Shown in pieces: positions 8,622 to 16,905 of a DNA stretch of 64,000 bases (its first letter is position 1; each line of letters starts with the position of its first letter). The notes under the pieces are model-generated. The model worked only from the letters and a program-made list of their open reading frames with translations, was not told where the DNA came from and searched no databases. Source of the stretch: Sva-07 sp963774765 (GTDB lineage Bacteria; Actinomycetota; Acidimicrobiia; Acidimicrobiales; Ilumatobacteraceae); NCBI GenBank assembly GCA_963774765.1, contig CAVZGP010000030.1, positions 332,262-396,261 of the forward strand, in the 5' to 3' direction. Position numbers and translations under genes: made by a program.

Positions 8622-9164
8622 TCAGCCGGTGACAGCGAGCGTGCTCAGCAGCCGCTGGTGGTCGGAGAAGACGCCGACGTGAAGACCGGCGATCTTGGCC
8701 TGGTCGTCCCAGCGTCGAACGCGTACCGCGTCGTCGTGATGGGGGAGCTGCTCGAATCGTCCCACCTCGTCGGCCGACAGCGGTCCGCCCTGGAGCGCAA
8801 GACTGCGGGCTGACGACGGCGACAGGCCGTCGAGATAGCCGGGCTCGACCGCACAGAGGTAGCGCTTCGCAGCGACGTGCAGTGCGACGGGCGCGGTGAC
8901 CGGCGGCCCGAACCAGCGAGCGAGGTACCGGGCGCCCACCCGCTCGTGGTGGAAGTCGTCGGTGAGGTCGTCGTCGAGCGTGACGTTGTCGTCGGACACG
9001 AGATGGCCGACGTCGTGGAGCAGCGCCGCGGCAATCAGGTGGTCAGGAGCCCCGTCGGCCTGCGCCAGCGCCGCTGCCTGCAGCGCGTGGTCGAGTTCGG
9101 TCACCGCCTCGTCGTACATCCGCAGCGCAGCCGGTGAGGCATAGAGCGCGACAAGGTCGTTCAC
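8622..9164 (-). CDS. HD-domain mixed-valence diiron oxygenase, PhnZ/TmpB-like
   Basis: A 180-residue HD-fold protein that probably oxidatively cleaves the C-P bond of an alpha-hydroxyphosphonate. From the GTG start, candidate iron ligands are H26, H50-D51, H72, H96 and D153, with H54 and K100 near the substrate. As I recall PhnZ (H34, H58/D59, H62, H80, H104, K108, D161), every one of these is offset by exactly eight residues, which is strong family evidence. The segments LLHDVGHL, VALHVAAKRYLCA and SLALQGGPLS are typical of this oxygenase group rather than of phosphohydrolase HD proteins. The GTG start overlaps the stop of the upstream oxygenase gene (GTGA), so the two are translationally coupled. 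Substrate (2-aminoethyl-, trimethylammonioethyl- or another phosphonate) is not determined. Confidence 0.85.
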   Translation of the reverse strand: MNDLVALYASPAALRMYDEAVTELDHALQAAALAQADGAPDHLIAAALLHDVGHLVSDDNVTLDDDLTDDFHHERVGARYLARWFGPPVTAPVALHVAAKRYLCAVEPGYLDGLSPSSARSLALQGGPLSADEVGRFEQLPHHDDAVRVRRWDDQAKIAGLHVGVFSDHQRLLSTLAVTG

Positions 9165-9928
9165 CGCTGTACCGGTCGACCGAGGAAGTCGTCGCTGATG
9201 CTGATCCGGACCCGTTCGCCCTCGAAGTCGCCGCCCGCCCGTTCGAACTCGGCTCGTTTGTCGGCGTAGTAGCGGTCGCGGTGATCGCCGAGCGACGCCG
9301 CGTTGTAGGTGAGGTATGCCGCCCGCCGTGCCCGAGTCGTCGTGTTCGTGTCGCTGTAGTGCGGTGTGTACGAGTCGAAGAACAGCAGGTCGCCCGGCTC
9401 CAACGGAACGCCGCGCCAGCGCAGACTGGCAGCTGTGGACTCCTCGATGCGGCCGCGTTCGTCGGTCGGCAGTTGACCCGCTTCGTAGCCGGTCGCCACG
9501 TACAGACAGCCGCTCTCGGGGGTCGCCGGATCGAGCGGCACCATGCACGAGATGTGGTGGTCGACGAAACGGTACGCCGTCGCGTCCTGGTGCGGGGCGA
9601 AGCCGCCACCGCCCGGCTGCTTGTAGTTGACCTTCTCCTTGAACAGCACCGGCTCGTCGCCGAGCAGTTCGTCGAGGATCTCGACGACGATGCCGCTGCA
9701 GATGACGTCGTAGAGGACGGGGTCGGCGTCGACGAAGTCCTCACTGCGCGCCAGTACCGCTCCGGCGTCGGTCTGCTCGAAGTGGTGCAGGCCCGGCCCG
9801 CCGGTCTCGGCCCACCCGTGCAGCCGCGTGACCGCCGCGTCCAGTGCATCGAGTTGCACCGACGTCAGCGCCCGGCGAACGATCAACCACCCGTCGCGCC
9901 TGAACGTTTCGACGTCGACGGCGGTCAT
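9161..9928 (-). CDS. Fe(II)/2-oxoglutarate oxygenase, PhyH family (PhnY/TmpA-like)
   Basis: A 255-residue non-haem iron dioxygenase of the phytanoyl-CoA hydroxylase family. The facial triad is H113-x-D115 (APHQDATAY) and H190 (DSYTPHYSD), with an Arg near residues 200-202 for 2-oxoglutarate. The FKEKVNYKQPGGGG segment is characteristic of phosphonate alpha-hydroxylases. The expected role is alpha-hydroxylation of a phosphonate, making the substrate of the HD oxygenase encoded next. Its ATG overlaps the stop of the upstream hydrolase gene (ATGA) and its own stop overlaps the next start, so the three genes form one coupled operon. Confidence 0.85.
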   Translation of the reverse strand: MTAVDVETFRRDGWLIVRRALTSVQLDALDAAVTRLHGWAETGGPGLHHFEQTDAGAVLARSEDFVDADPVLYDVICSGIVVEILDELLGDEPVLFKEKVNYKQPGGGGFAPHQDATAYRFVDHHISCMVPLDPATPESGCLYVATGYEAGQLPTDERGRIEESTAASLRWRGVPLEPGDLLFFDSYTPHYSDTNTTTRARRAAYLTYNAASLGDHRDRYYADKRAEFERAGGDFEGERVRISISDDFLGRPVQR

Positions 9929-11007
9929 TTCGGCTCCTCGTCGAGCTGGAGGAGCCGAGCGATCATCGGTGCCCAGTCGAGCACCGATGGCTGGGTGCGC
10001 TCGATCCATCTCGCAACGCCACCGGCGCGCTCGTCGCCGCCGGACACGATCGCCATCTGGGTGCGACACCGCGGGCTGCCGTGCTGGCCGTGGATGGGAA
10101 TCGGCGTGGTCCCGAACGCTCGGCCGGGCTCGGTCCACGCCATCCAGATCTCCGGTGTGAGCGCCACCGCTGCCTCGACTCCGTCGACCGATCGGATCAG
10201 GTCGGCCAGTGGTTCGTCGTCGATGCTGCCGGCCGCGCGGTGCACGAGTGAGGCCGTCCCCTCGTCGGCGACCGCGACGCCCTCGACGGCGGCGAGCGCT
10301 TCGGCCAGATCGACCGGCGTGAAGTCGGTGATCGTCTCCTGGTCGTGATCCGACACGGTCAGCACGAGCGTGTGCTCCCACCCATCGGCGAGCCAGGCGA
10401 TCACCTCGCCGTAGGCGGCGTCGGTCGCCCGGTACTGCTCGAGCGCCTGGGGTGAATCCGGCCCGAACAGGTGCGAGGTGGTGTCGGGTTCGTTGAGGTG
10501 GATCACGGCGAAGTCGACCTCGAGATCGATGCCATCGAGTGCTGCGAGTACCGCAGCATCGGAGGCGTAACCGAACAGGCAGCGATCGGTGCCCTCGGGG
10601 AGCCGACCATCGGGCGGCCACACCGCGTCGGCGCTCGAACCGCCCATCTGGCCGACCAGTTTCTGGTCGCCGACGACCATCGCCGAGGTCCCATCGGCAG
10701 CCCGAACTCGCTCGAACAACGTCGTCGCCCGTGGCCCCAGCTTCGGAGCCGACATCCAGCCGTCGTCGGTCCACGTGTGGTTGCCGTGCACTCCGGTGAT
10801 CGTCGGGTCGACGCCGGTGATGAACGCGGCGTGGTTGGCGTAGGTGACCGACACAGGAAGCGACAGCGCACCCATCGGTGCCCGTCCGCCTGATGCCGCC
10901 TGGCGCCACAGGTTGGGAGTCAGTGCCGGGCTCACGTGTCGGTGCGGCATCGCGTCGATGACGGTCATCACCACGCGAAGCCCCGTGGGCAGTTGGGTCA
11001 CGGGCAC
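9925..11007 (-). CDS. alkaline-phosphatase-superfamily hydrolase, phosphonoacetate hydrolase/phosphodiesterase-like
   Basis: About 360 residues, no signal peptide. The two-metal core of the nucleotide pyrophosphatase/phosphodiesterase branch is visible: D18 (VIDAMPH), nucleophile T55 (SVTYANHAAFITG), an Asp/His pair in HLNEPDTTSHLFGP, the Asp-His of VSDHDQE and a late His in IHGQHGS. PhnA phosphonoacetate hydrolase and phosphonate-monoester hydrolases belong to this branch. As first gene of the coupled operon with two phosphonate oxygenases, a role in releasing phosphate from a phosphonate or phosphonate ester is the best inference. The start is the GTG at 11005-11007; another GTG two codons later and an ATG at VVMTV are possible. 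Confidence 0.8.
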   Translation of the reverse strand: MPVTQLPTGLRVVMTVIDAMPHRHVSPALTPNLWRQAASGGRAPMGALSLPVSVTYANHAAFITGVDPTITGVHGNHTWTDDGWMSAPKLGPRATTLFERVRAADGTSAMVVGDQKLVGQMGGSSADAVWPPDGRLPEGTDRCLFGYASDAAVLAALDGIDLEVDFAVIHLNEPDTTSHLFGPDSPQALEQYRATDAAYGEVIAWLADGWEHTLVLTVSDHDQETITDFTPVDLAEALAAVEGVAVADEGTASLVHRAAGSIDDEPLADLIRSVDGVEAAVALTPEIWMAWTEPGRAFGTTPIPIHGQHGSPRCRTQMAIVSGGDERAGGVARWIERTQPSVLDWAPMIARLLQLDEEPK

Positions 11008-11041
11008 CAGCGTAGGGGCTGGTCGCGACGGGCGCCGGCGC

Positions 11042-11797
11042 TCAGAGCACGGGGATGCCGACGTCGTTGGCGACCTCGATCTGTCTGCGGGTGAGTCGTT
11101 CGAGCCAGCGCTGTTGACGCTGGTCGAGCACGTCGACGACCTCGTTCCAGTGGATCGCGACCACCGAACCGTCGTCGATCTCGTGCCCGAGTCGGACGAG
11201 TCGCGGATCGAGCCACGCCGTTCGCCGTTCGGTGCCGCCGAGCGCGAGTGCGTGTCCATCCCATGTCAACTCGGGGCCCTCGACGAACAGGTCGTCGCCG
11301 TTGCGACCGACGACCGTCGCCCAGCTCACATGACAGTGACGCAGGATCCGCAGCGGTTCGATGCCGCCGAGCCCGTCGCGGAGCAGCCCCACCCAGGGAT
11401 AGACGCAGAACACGTGGAACGAGTGATGCGGCACCGCGCCGTTCCCGACCTGAGCCGTGAGCCGATCGACGTCGCCGCCGGCGCGTGGACCGAACCGGTC
11501 GACGAGGTGCCAGCCCCAATCGTTGCGCGTCACCCGCGAGCAGAGATCGTTGCCGATCCAGTAGGCCTGCACGACCCGATCGTCGAGCGGGTCGTCGACG
11601 CCGGCCGCCCCGGCGAGCAACTCGAGGTAGGGCCAGGCACCCTCGAACCCGGAGGCCAATTCGCGCAGTCCCGTATCGACGCTCAGCTCTTCGGCTCGAT
11701 AGGCGGCAAGCTCACCCTCCCGGGCCGGTCCGCAGAAGCCGCGCTGGTTGGGTGGCACCGCGAAGCGGGCGAATCGCACGGCACCCTCGACGCTCAC
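11042..11797 (-). CDS. DUF6390-like protein of the hydrogenase operon
   Basis: A 251-residue soluble protein starting VSVEGAVRFARFAVPPNQRGFCGP. The N-terminus, the WPYLELLAGAAG and the GVPHHSFHVFCVYPW-like segments resemble, from memory, proteins annotated DUF6390 that sit with [NiFe] hydrogenase genes. It has no metal-binding signature I can name; conserved-looking Cys, His and Trp residues are scattered. It is last in the hydrogenase operon, and its GTG overlaps the EamA stop (GTGA), so its production is tied to that operon. A role in hydrogenase assembly or activity is inferred only from position. Confidence 0.7.
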   Translation of the reverse strand: MSVEGAVRFARFAVPPNQRGFCGPAREGELAAYRAEELSVDTGLRELASGFEGAWPYLELLAGAAGVDDPLDDRVVQAYWIGNDLCSRVTRNDWGWHLVDRFGPRAGGDVDRLTAQVGNGAVPHHSFHVFCVYPWVGLLRDGLGGIEPLRILRHCHVSWATVVGRNGDDLFVEGPELTWDGHALALGGTERRTAWLDPRLVRLGHEIDDGSVVAIHWNEVVDVLDQRQQRWLERLTRRQIEVANDVGIPVL

Positions 11798-12732
11798 AAC
11801 GCCGCCGCCTGTGGTTCCGGGCGTCTCGTCGTCGATGCCCACACGACGAGCAGCGTGCCGGTGAGCAGCAGGATCAGTCCCATCGGCTCGACGACGGCGT
11901 CGCGTACTCCGGCGTTCAGCGCAACGGTGATCACCGCGCCGATGCTGAGCACGGCGGTCACGTCGACCGCCGGAGCGCGTGCCAGCGCGTGATGCCAGCT
12001 GACGACGTACGCCGTGAGGAACACGCCCGTGAGCAGGGCCCACGCCCACTGGGTGGCCGACAACCCGAGCAGGTCGCCGAGCGCCCCGCGGACGATCGCC
12101 CAGGCGAGCAGCAGCACGATGCCGCCCGTCATCCGCCAGGTGCTGACGACCATGGGAGCCACGCCGCGCCGCAGCAGCGACCGGGCAAGGATCACCTCGA
12201 CCGACCAGCACAGCGTGGCGGCGAGGATCAGCGCCTCGCCGGTGCCGATGTCTGGGAACCCGACACCTCCGGCCAACTGCGCATAGCCGAGCAGGATCAG
12301 CGCGATCGCCGTGACGTGCCAGATCGTGACGCGTTCGCCGAGGAACGCCACCGCGAGGATCGCCACCCACGCGACCAGCGTCTTGTGGATGAACGCCGCG
12401 TCGCTCGACGAAACGTGGGCCAGGCCCTCGAAGAACAACACGAACGGCACGCTGCCTCCGATGGCGGCGATCGCGGCCAGCATCGCGATGTCGCGTGGCG
12501 TGCGGGCCATCGCCGGGGTCGGCGTCGCCGCCCGGTCAGGCGTCCGGCGCTGACGCATCGCGACGGCGACCGCCATCAACACGACGGCGGTGACGAGGTT
12601 CTTGGCGGTGGTGTACGTGGTGGCGTCGTCGAAGTGGGCGACGCCGTAACCGTTCACGAAGACGGAGAAGCCGGAGACGACTGCGGTCACTCCAGCGAGG
12701 GCGAGGCCGGTGTTGCGCACGGTGTTCGTCAT
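11794..12732 (-). CDS. EamA/DMT-family membrane transporter
   Basis: A 312-residue integral membrane protein with about ten hydrophobic segments arranged as two EamA repeats; the second repeat begins near YAQLAGGVGFPDIG. Members export metabolites or amino acids. Here its ATG overlaps the hypC-like stop (ATGA) and its stop overlaps the DUF6390-like start, so it is embedded in the hydrogenase operon rather than merely adjacent. That suggests transport linked to hydrogenase function (for example nickel or a product), but the substrate cannot be read from sequence. Confidence 0.85.
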   Translation of the reverse strand: MTNTVRNTGLALAGVTAVVSGFSVFVNGYGVAHFDDATTYTTAKNLVTAVVLMAVAVAMRQRRTPDRAATPTPAMARTPRDIAMLAAIAAIGGSVPFVLFFEGLAHVSSSDAAFIHKTLVAWVAILAVAFLGERVTIWHVTAIALILLGYAQLAGGVGFPDIGTGEALILAATLCWSVEVILARSLLRRGVAPMVVSTWRMTGGIVLLLAWAIVRGALGDLLGLSATQWAWALLTGVFLTAYVVSWHHALARAPAVDVTAVLSIGAVITVALNAGVRDAVVEPMGLILLLTGTLLVVWASTTRRPEPQAAAL

Positions 12733-12992
12733 GACGGCTCCTTCGGTTCGAGTTCGAGCGTCGACGGAGTGAGTCCGCCTCGCGCGTGCTGGATGTCTGC
12801 GGCCGCCGCTGCGGTGAGGCGCTCGACGGCGAACCCCGTGTGGATCACGAGCCAGTCACCGATCGCCGGCGACGGGCCGTCGAGCCCGAGCGTCACCGTC
12901 GACACCGGGATGACGCGATCGCCGATGTCGACCGACACGCTGTGGCGCGCCTCGTCGCTGTCGACGACCCGACCGAGGTCGCTCAGGCACAT
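12729..12992 (-). CDS. hypC: HypC/HybG/HupF-family hydrogenase maturation chaperone
   Basis: An 87-residue protein starting MCLSDLGRVV, with the essential Cys at position 2, then a small beta-barrel with the GDWLVIHTGFAVERL segment of the family. HypC chaperones carry the Fe(CN)2CO group with HypD and dock on the large subunit during active-site assembly. The usual AIPG after the first Cys is replaced by SDLG, a divergence from the Escherichia coli form. It overlaps the protease gene upstream by 10 bp and the EamA gene downstream by 4 bp. HypA, B, D, E and F are not in this window. Confidence 0.87.
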   Translation of the reverse strand: MCLSDLGRVVDSDEARHSVSVDIGDRVIPVSTVTLGLDGPSPAIGDWLVIHTGFAVERLTAAAAADIQHARGGLTPSTLELEPKEPS

Positions 12993-13450
12993 GGCGCCCC
13001 CACCTCCTCGGTGACGACATGGGTGACGAGACGGATCACGGTGTCGAGCGCCGCGGCGACCGCTGGCGACAACTCGTCGCCGTGATCGAGGCGGCCGGGT
13101 TCGACGCCGACCATCACCAGCCGTTCGGGAAGCCGACCGAGTGCTCGGCCGAGGGCGACTGCCTCGGCGATGCCGTTGCCGTGCGAGCTCGCTGCCGCAC
13201 CCCGGCCGGCGAACCCGGTTGTGACGCAGTGCACGGTGCCCGGCGGGTCGCCGGTGACGATCGCATCGACGACCACCACCCGCGACCGGTCCTCCCACGC
13301 GGCGACGAGCCGGCCCGGCTCGCCGTCGAGCGTGAGCAGATCCGCGTCCGGGCCGTCGGCGCCCAACGCGGCGAGCGCCTCGACGGTCCTCGGACCGATG
13401 CCATCGTCGCCGCGCCAGCGATTGCCCACGCCGATCACCAGCGTCCTCAT
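12983..13450 (-). CDS. hydrogenase maturation protease (HycI/HoxW-like)
   Basis: A 155-residue endopeptidase that removes the C-terminal tail of the hydrogenase large subunit after nickel insertion. The N-terminal MRTLVIGVGNRWRGDDGIG carries the conserved GxGN and the Ni-sensing Asp/Glu position of the family; a further Asp is in VVVDAIVTGD and a His in the GVEPGRLDHGDELSP motif. I chose the internal ATG at 13448-13450 because it overlaps the large-subunit stop by 4 bp and matches the family start exactly. Its substrate is the neighbouring large subunit, which has a short tail after its last His. Confidence 0.92.
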   Translation of the reverse strand: MRTLVIGVGNRWRGDDGIGPRTVEALAALGADGPDADLLTLDGEPGRLVAAWEDRSRVVVVDAIVTGDPPGTVHCVTTGFAGRGAAASSHGNGIAEAVALGRALGRLPERLVMVGVEPGRLDHGDELSPAVAAALDTVIRLVTHVVTEEVGAPCA

Positions 13451-14772
13451 GGCGCGCTCCCGTGGCGATCGACGGTGAGATCGAGGAAGTGGGTCGCGCA
13501 CGAGATGCACGGATCGTGGTTGCGGATCGTGACCTCGGCCGCCCGGGCCAGTTCGTCGTCGGCCATGTCGAGGCGCGACTCGACGAAGTGGAAGAGGTCG
13601 TGCTCGATCGTCGGCTGGTTCTGCGACGTGGGCGGGACGATCTCGGCGTCGGTGATCGTCCCCGTCTCATCGAGCGAGTAGCGGTGGTACAGCAGGCCCC
13701 GCGGGGCCTCGGTGGCGCCGTGGCCGGTGCCCGCCCGGGCCTGCACCTCGACCGATCCGGGGTCGACGCCGATGCTGCCATCGATCAGGCCGTCGGTGAT
13801 GCGCAGCGACTCCTCACAGGCGTGGACCACCTCGACCGCGCGCACGACGATGCTTCGGAACGGGTTGGGACACACAGCACCCAGGCCCGCGGCGCTCGCC
13901 GCAGTGGCGGCCGCCGGCAACAGCTTCTCGCGGGCGAGGCGGTATCGGGCGAGCGGGCCGACGAGGTAGTTGCCTCGCGAGAGGAGACGAGCGTACTTCG
14001 CCGTCGAGTGCGACACCTGGAACTCCTCGATGTGGCTCGCGAAGTCGTCGACGGCGATGTCGAGGCCACGATCCGACACGATCCGAGTGCCGAACACCGG
14101 GTAGTGGTCGCCGTCGTCGAGTGCGACGAGCTCGTGGTCGGTGTCGAGTTCGGGGAAGTCGAATCCGGCGACCCACTCGCACACGTCGACCGCCAGCTCC
14201 AGCGCTCGGGCGAGTCGGGGTCGGAAGGCACGCAGCGCCTCGCGCGTCGGGGGGCGGTAGAAGCCGCCCACCCGCACGTTCACCGGATGGATCGCTCGGC
14301 CTCCGATCAGTTCGAGCAGTTCGTTGCCGATCTTCTTCAGTTCGAGTCCGCGCTCGACCGCCGCCCGGTCGAGCGCGACCAGATCGACGACGCTGTCGAC
14401 GCCGAGGAAGTCCGGGGCGTGGAGCATGTGGATGTGCAGCGTGTGGCTCTCGATCCACTCGCCGCAGTAGAGCAGTCGGCGCAGCTCGGCGATGCCGCCG
14501 GTGACCTCGACGCCGCAGGCCTGTTCGATCGCCAGGCACGCCGACATCTGATAGGCGACCGGGCAGATGCCACAGATGCGAGCGGTGATGTCGGGTGGTT
14601 CGGTGTGCCCGCGCCCGCGCAGGAACCCCTCGTAGAACCGCGGCGGCTCGTAGATCTGCAACCTCACCCCGACGAGGCGTCCGTCGACGATGTCGACGTG
14701 CATCGCGCCCTCTCCCTCGACGCGGGTGAGCGCCTTGGTGCCGAGTGGCCCGGCTCCCGCGCGGTGGGTCAT
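13447..14772 (-). CDS. hydA: group 3b-type [NiFe] hydrogenase large (alpha) subunit
   Basis: A 441-residue catalytic subunit that binds the Ni-Fe centre. The proximal cysteine pair is in RICGICPVA (C67, C70) and the distal pair in DPCISCATH (C422, C425, followed by H428). Thirteen residues remain after H428, the tail cut by the maturation protease. Spacing and the TRVEGEG start fit cytoplasmic bidirectional NAD(P)-linked enzymes (group 3b) rather than membrane uptake enzymes. The ATG overlaps the restored small-subunit stop (ATGA). In the raw sequence it appears fused in frame with the small subunit, but that fusion arises only from the frameshift upstream. Confidence 0.93.
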   Translation of the reverse strand: MTHRAGAGPLGTKALTRVEGEGAMHVDIVDGRLVGVRLQIYEPPRFYEGFLRGRGHTEPPDITARICGICPVAYQMSACLAIEQACGVEVTGGIAELRRLLYCGEWIESHTLHIHMLHAPDFLGVDSVVDLVALDRAAVERGLELKKIGNELLELIGGRAIHPVNVRVGGFYRPPTREALRAFRPRLARALELAVDVCEWVAGFDFPELDTDHELVALDDGDHYPVFGTRIVSDRGLDIAVDDFASHIEEFQVSHSTAKYARLLSRGNYLVGPLARYRLAREKLLPAAATAASAAGLGAVCPNPFRSIVVRAVEVVHACEESLRITDGLIDGSIGVDPGSVEVQARAGTGHGATEAPRGLLYHRYSLDETGTITDAEIVPPTSQNQPTIEHDLFHFVESRLDMADDELARAAEVTIRNHDPCISCATHFLDLTVDRHGSAP

Positions 14773-15585
14773 CGCGTCGCCCCGATCTCGACCGGAATCG
14801 GACCCGGCTGGCCGCGGAACGGCTCGGACCACGCGTTGAACGTGTGGAAGAGGCGGGTCAGTTCCTCGTCGCTCGTGCCGCGTGCCGCGCAGTGTCGCGA
14901 TCAGCGGTTCGGGCCGGGCGGAGTCCATCGGTCCGAAGCACCCGTAGCAACCGCGACCGAAGCGCGGACACAGCGCACCGCAGCCGGCGTGGGTCACCGG
15001 TCCGAGACACGGCGTGTCGTCGGCGACGAGCACGCAGATCGAACCGGCGGCCTTGCACTCGAAGCACACGTCATGGCTCGGCACGTCGGGTCGGCGACCG
15101 ACGACGAACGCCGAGATCACTTCGAGGAGTTGGCGCTTGTCGATCGGGCATCCGCGCAGCTCGAAGTCGACCTCGACGTGCTCGCTGATCGGTGTCACGA
15201 TCGCCAGGGTCGAGAGGAAGTCGGGTCGGGCGTAGACGATCCGCAGGAGTTCCTCGACGTCGCCGAAGTTGCGTAACGCCTGGATGCCTCCGGCGGTCGC
15301 GCATGCGCCGATCGTCACGAGATGGCGCGAGACGTCGCGCACGTGGTGGATCCGGTCGATCTCCTCGGGCGTCGAGATCGATCCTTCGACGAGCGACAGG
15401 TCGAACGGGCCGTCGTCGCTCGACGGTCCGGCCTCGAGGAAGTGGACGAGTTCGACGACCTCGGTCAGGGCGAGCAGTTCGTCCTCGCAGTCGAGCATCG
15501 TCAGCTGGCACCCGTCGCAACTGGAGAACTTCCAGACGGCGACACGCGGACGGCCGGTCGGTGCGGTCACGAGGTCGCTGCTCAT
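14769..15585 (-). CDS. hydD: [NiFe] hydrogenase small (delta) subunit, one-base frameshift
   Basis: Encodes the Fe-S electron-transfer subunit: CDGCQ (C23, C26) for the proximal cluster, then IGACATAGG, GCPIDK and a cysteine-rich end (C.ECKAAG, GAGCGALCPRFGRGCYGCFGP). After TLRGT, near 14876-14886, the frame shifts. Removing one base gives a tail TSDEELTRLFHTFNAWSE and then PFRGQPGPIPVEIGATR with a TGA that overlaps the large-subunit ATG, the usual arrangement and a normal 271-residue length. The shifted frame reads instead straight into the large-subunit gene. An insertion error is the likeliest cause. The start lies 1 bp after the gamma-subunit stop. Confidence 0.88.
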
Positions 15586-15586
15586 C

Positions 15587-16375
15587 TCATCGCTCCCGCA
15601 CCGCGAGCAGCGCAGCGGCGGTGGCCCAGTCGACGACCGGCCCGTCGACGCAGGTGAACAGCGCGCCGAGTTGGCAGTGGCCGCACTGCCCGAACCCGCA
15701 CTGCATGTTGCGTTCGAGCGACACCTGGATGCGGGTCCGCGGAACCCCGGCGATGTCGAGCTGCCGGCTCAGCACCTGCATCATGATCTCCGGACCGCAG
15801 ACCAGTGCGGCGATCTCGGCTGGGCGCTCGATGGGGTCGGCGAGGCCGACGTGCACCGGACCGACCGGGCCGGTCCACGACGCGTCGGCGCGGTCGACGG
15901 TCACCTTCGGTCGAAGGCCCTGCCATCGCACGTCGATCTGGTCGGCGTAGGCGATCGCGTCAGGGCTTCGTGCGCCGACGAGCAGCTGCACCGACCGGGC
16001 ACCCAGGCCACCGGCAGCGGCAGCCTCGATCACGGGCCGGAGCGGAGCGAGGCCGAGTCCGCCCGCGATGATCAACACGTCGGCGCCGTCCAGCGCGTCG
16101 AGTTGCCATCCCCGGCCGAACGGACCGCGCACTCCGATCAGATCGCCTGGCACTCGTTCGCACAGCGCCGCGCTGGTAGCGCCGACGGCGCGCACGGTGT
16201 GATCGACCCGCCGACCCGGCCCGATGCCGCTGTACGAGATCGGAATCTCGCCGACGCCGGGCACCCAGAGCATGGCGAACTGGCCGGGCAGGGGCATCGC
16301 GAGCTCGTCGGGCATCGTCAGCGAGATCGTGGCCGTGTCGGCAAGGTCGTCGACCTTCGCCTCGACCGTGGCCAT
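15587..16375 (-). CDS. hydG: hydrogenase gamma subunit, FAD/NAD(P)-binding with 2Fe-2S cluster
   Basis: A 262-residue reductase module of the ferredoxin-NADP reductase/dihydroorotate dehydrogenase PyrK type, which passes electrons between NAD(P)H and the Fe-S subunits. The flavin-binding barrel is in the first 100 residues (LPGQFAMLWVPGVGEIPISYSG), the nucleotide-binding GGLGLAPLRP follows, and the C-terminal 2Fe-2S site is CGFGQCGHCQLGALFTC. It is the third gene of the hydrogenase operon. I chose the ATG at 16373-16375, 8 bp after the preceding stop; the frame is open a little further upstream. Confidence 0.9.
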   Translation of the reverse strand: MATVEAKVDDLADTATISLTMPDELAMPLPGQFAMLWVPGVGEIPISYSGIGPGRRVDHTVRAVGATSAALCERVPGDLIGVRGPFGRGWQLDALDGADVLIIAGGLGLAPLRPVIEAAAAGGLGARSVQLLVGARSPDAIAYADQIDVRWQGLRPKVTVDRADASWTGPVGPVHVGLADPIERPAEIAALVCGPEIMMQVLSRQLDIAGVPRTRIQVSLERNMQCGFGQCGHCQLGALFTCVDGPVVDWATAAALLAVRER

Positions 16376-16383
16376 CGTCGGGG

Positions 16384-16905
16384 TCAGGGTGCACGAGGGC
16401 GACTCGAGCGCGCATCGCCGGGTCCGTAGAGATCGAGGAGCTGGAGCCGCGTTGCGTGCAGCCGCGACTTGAGCATCGTGGCGAAGCGCCGGTAGAGCTC
16501 GTGGCCGAGTTCGGGGTCGTCGGTGCACTTGCCGCGCAGACACGCTGCGTCGACTTCGATGGCGCTGCCGTGTTCCACCGCGGTGGCATCGAACTCGCTG
16601 ACGTAGGGAGCGGCGATCCACGAGACGCCGAGGATCTCGCCCGGCTCCAGCCGGTCGATGGTGATCGTGCCGCGTGCGGCGCCGTGCAGTTCGACGTCGA
16701 CGCGACCGTGGCGGATGATCCAGAAGTGATCGGCAGGGTCGCCGATGGTGATCAGTCGCTGCCCCTTGGCGAAGGCGACGTTCACGCAGCATCCTGCGAT
16801 CAGTTCGAGGAAGTCCGGGCGGAGATCGCCCAACAGCGGGTTGGCTGCCAGCTCCGCTTCCAGGCCATGGATGGGCAGATCGTGTGTGCGGTCGTGGTCA
16901 GCCAT
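16384..16905 (-). CDS. stand-alone cyclic-nucleotide-binding-domain protein
   Basis: A 173-residue Crp-like protein made of one cNMP-binding beta-roll (VAFAKGQRLITIGDPADHFWIIRHGRVDVEL through GEILGVSWIAAPY) and a C-terminal helix, with no DNA-binding helix-turn-helix. Proteins like this are regular members of group 3b hydrogenase operons in several phyla. The canonical phosphate-binding Arg of the cyclic-nucleotide cassette is not obvious, so ligand binding is uncertain. It overlaps the beta subunit gene by 8 bp. It may tune hydrogenase activity in response to a small molecule or serve a structural role. Confidence 0.85.
   Translation of the reverse strand: MADHDRTHDLPIHGLEAELAANPLLGDLRPDFLELIAGCCVNVAFAKGQRLITIGDPADHFWIIRHGRVDVELHGAARGTITIDRLEPGEILGVSWIAAPYVSEFDATAVEHGSAIEVDAACLRGKCTDDPELGHELYRRFATMLKSRLHATRLQLLDLYGPGDARSSRPRAP

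Noticed and set aside
13447..15585. Apparent fused hydrogenase small plus large subunit (712 aa)
   Set aside because: The join passes through non-family sequence; removing one base near 14880 restores the normal small-subunit C-terminus and a stop overlapping the large-subunit start.
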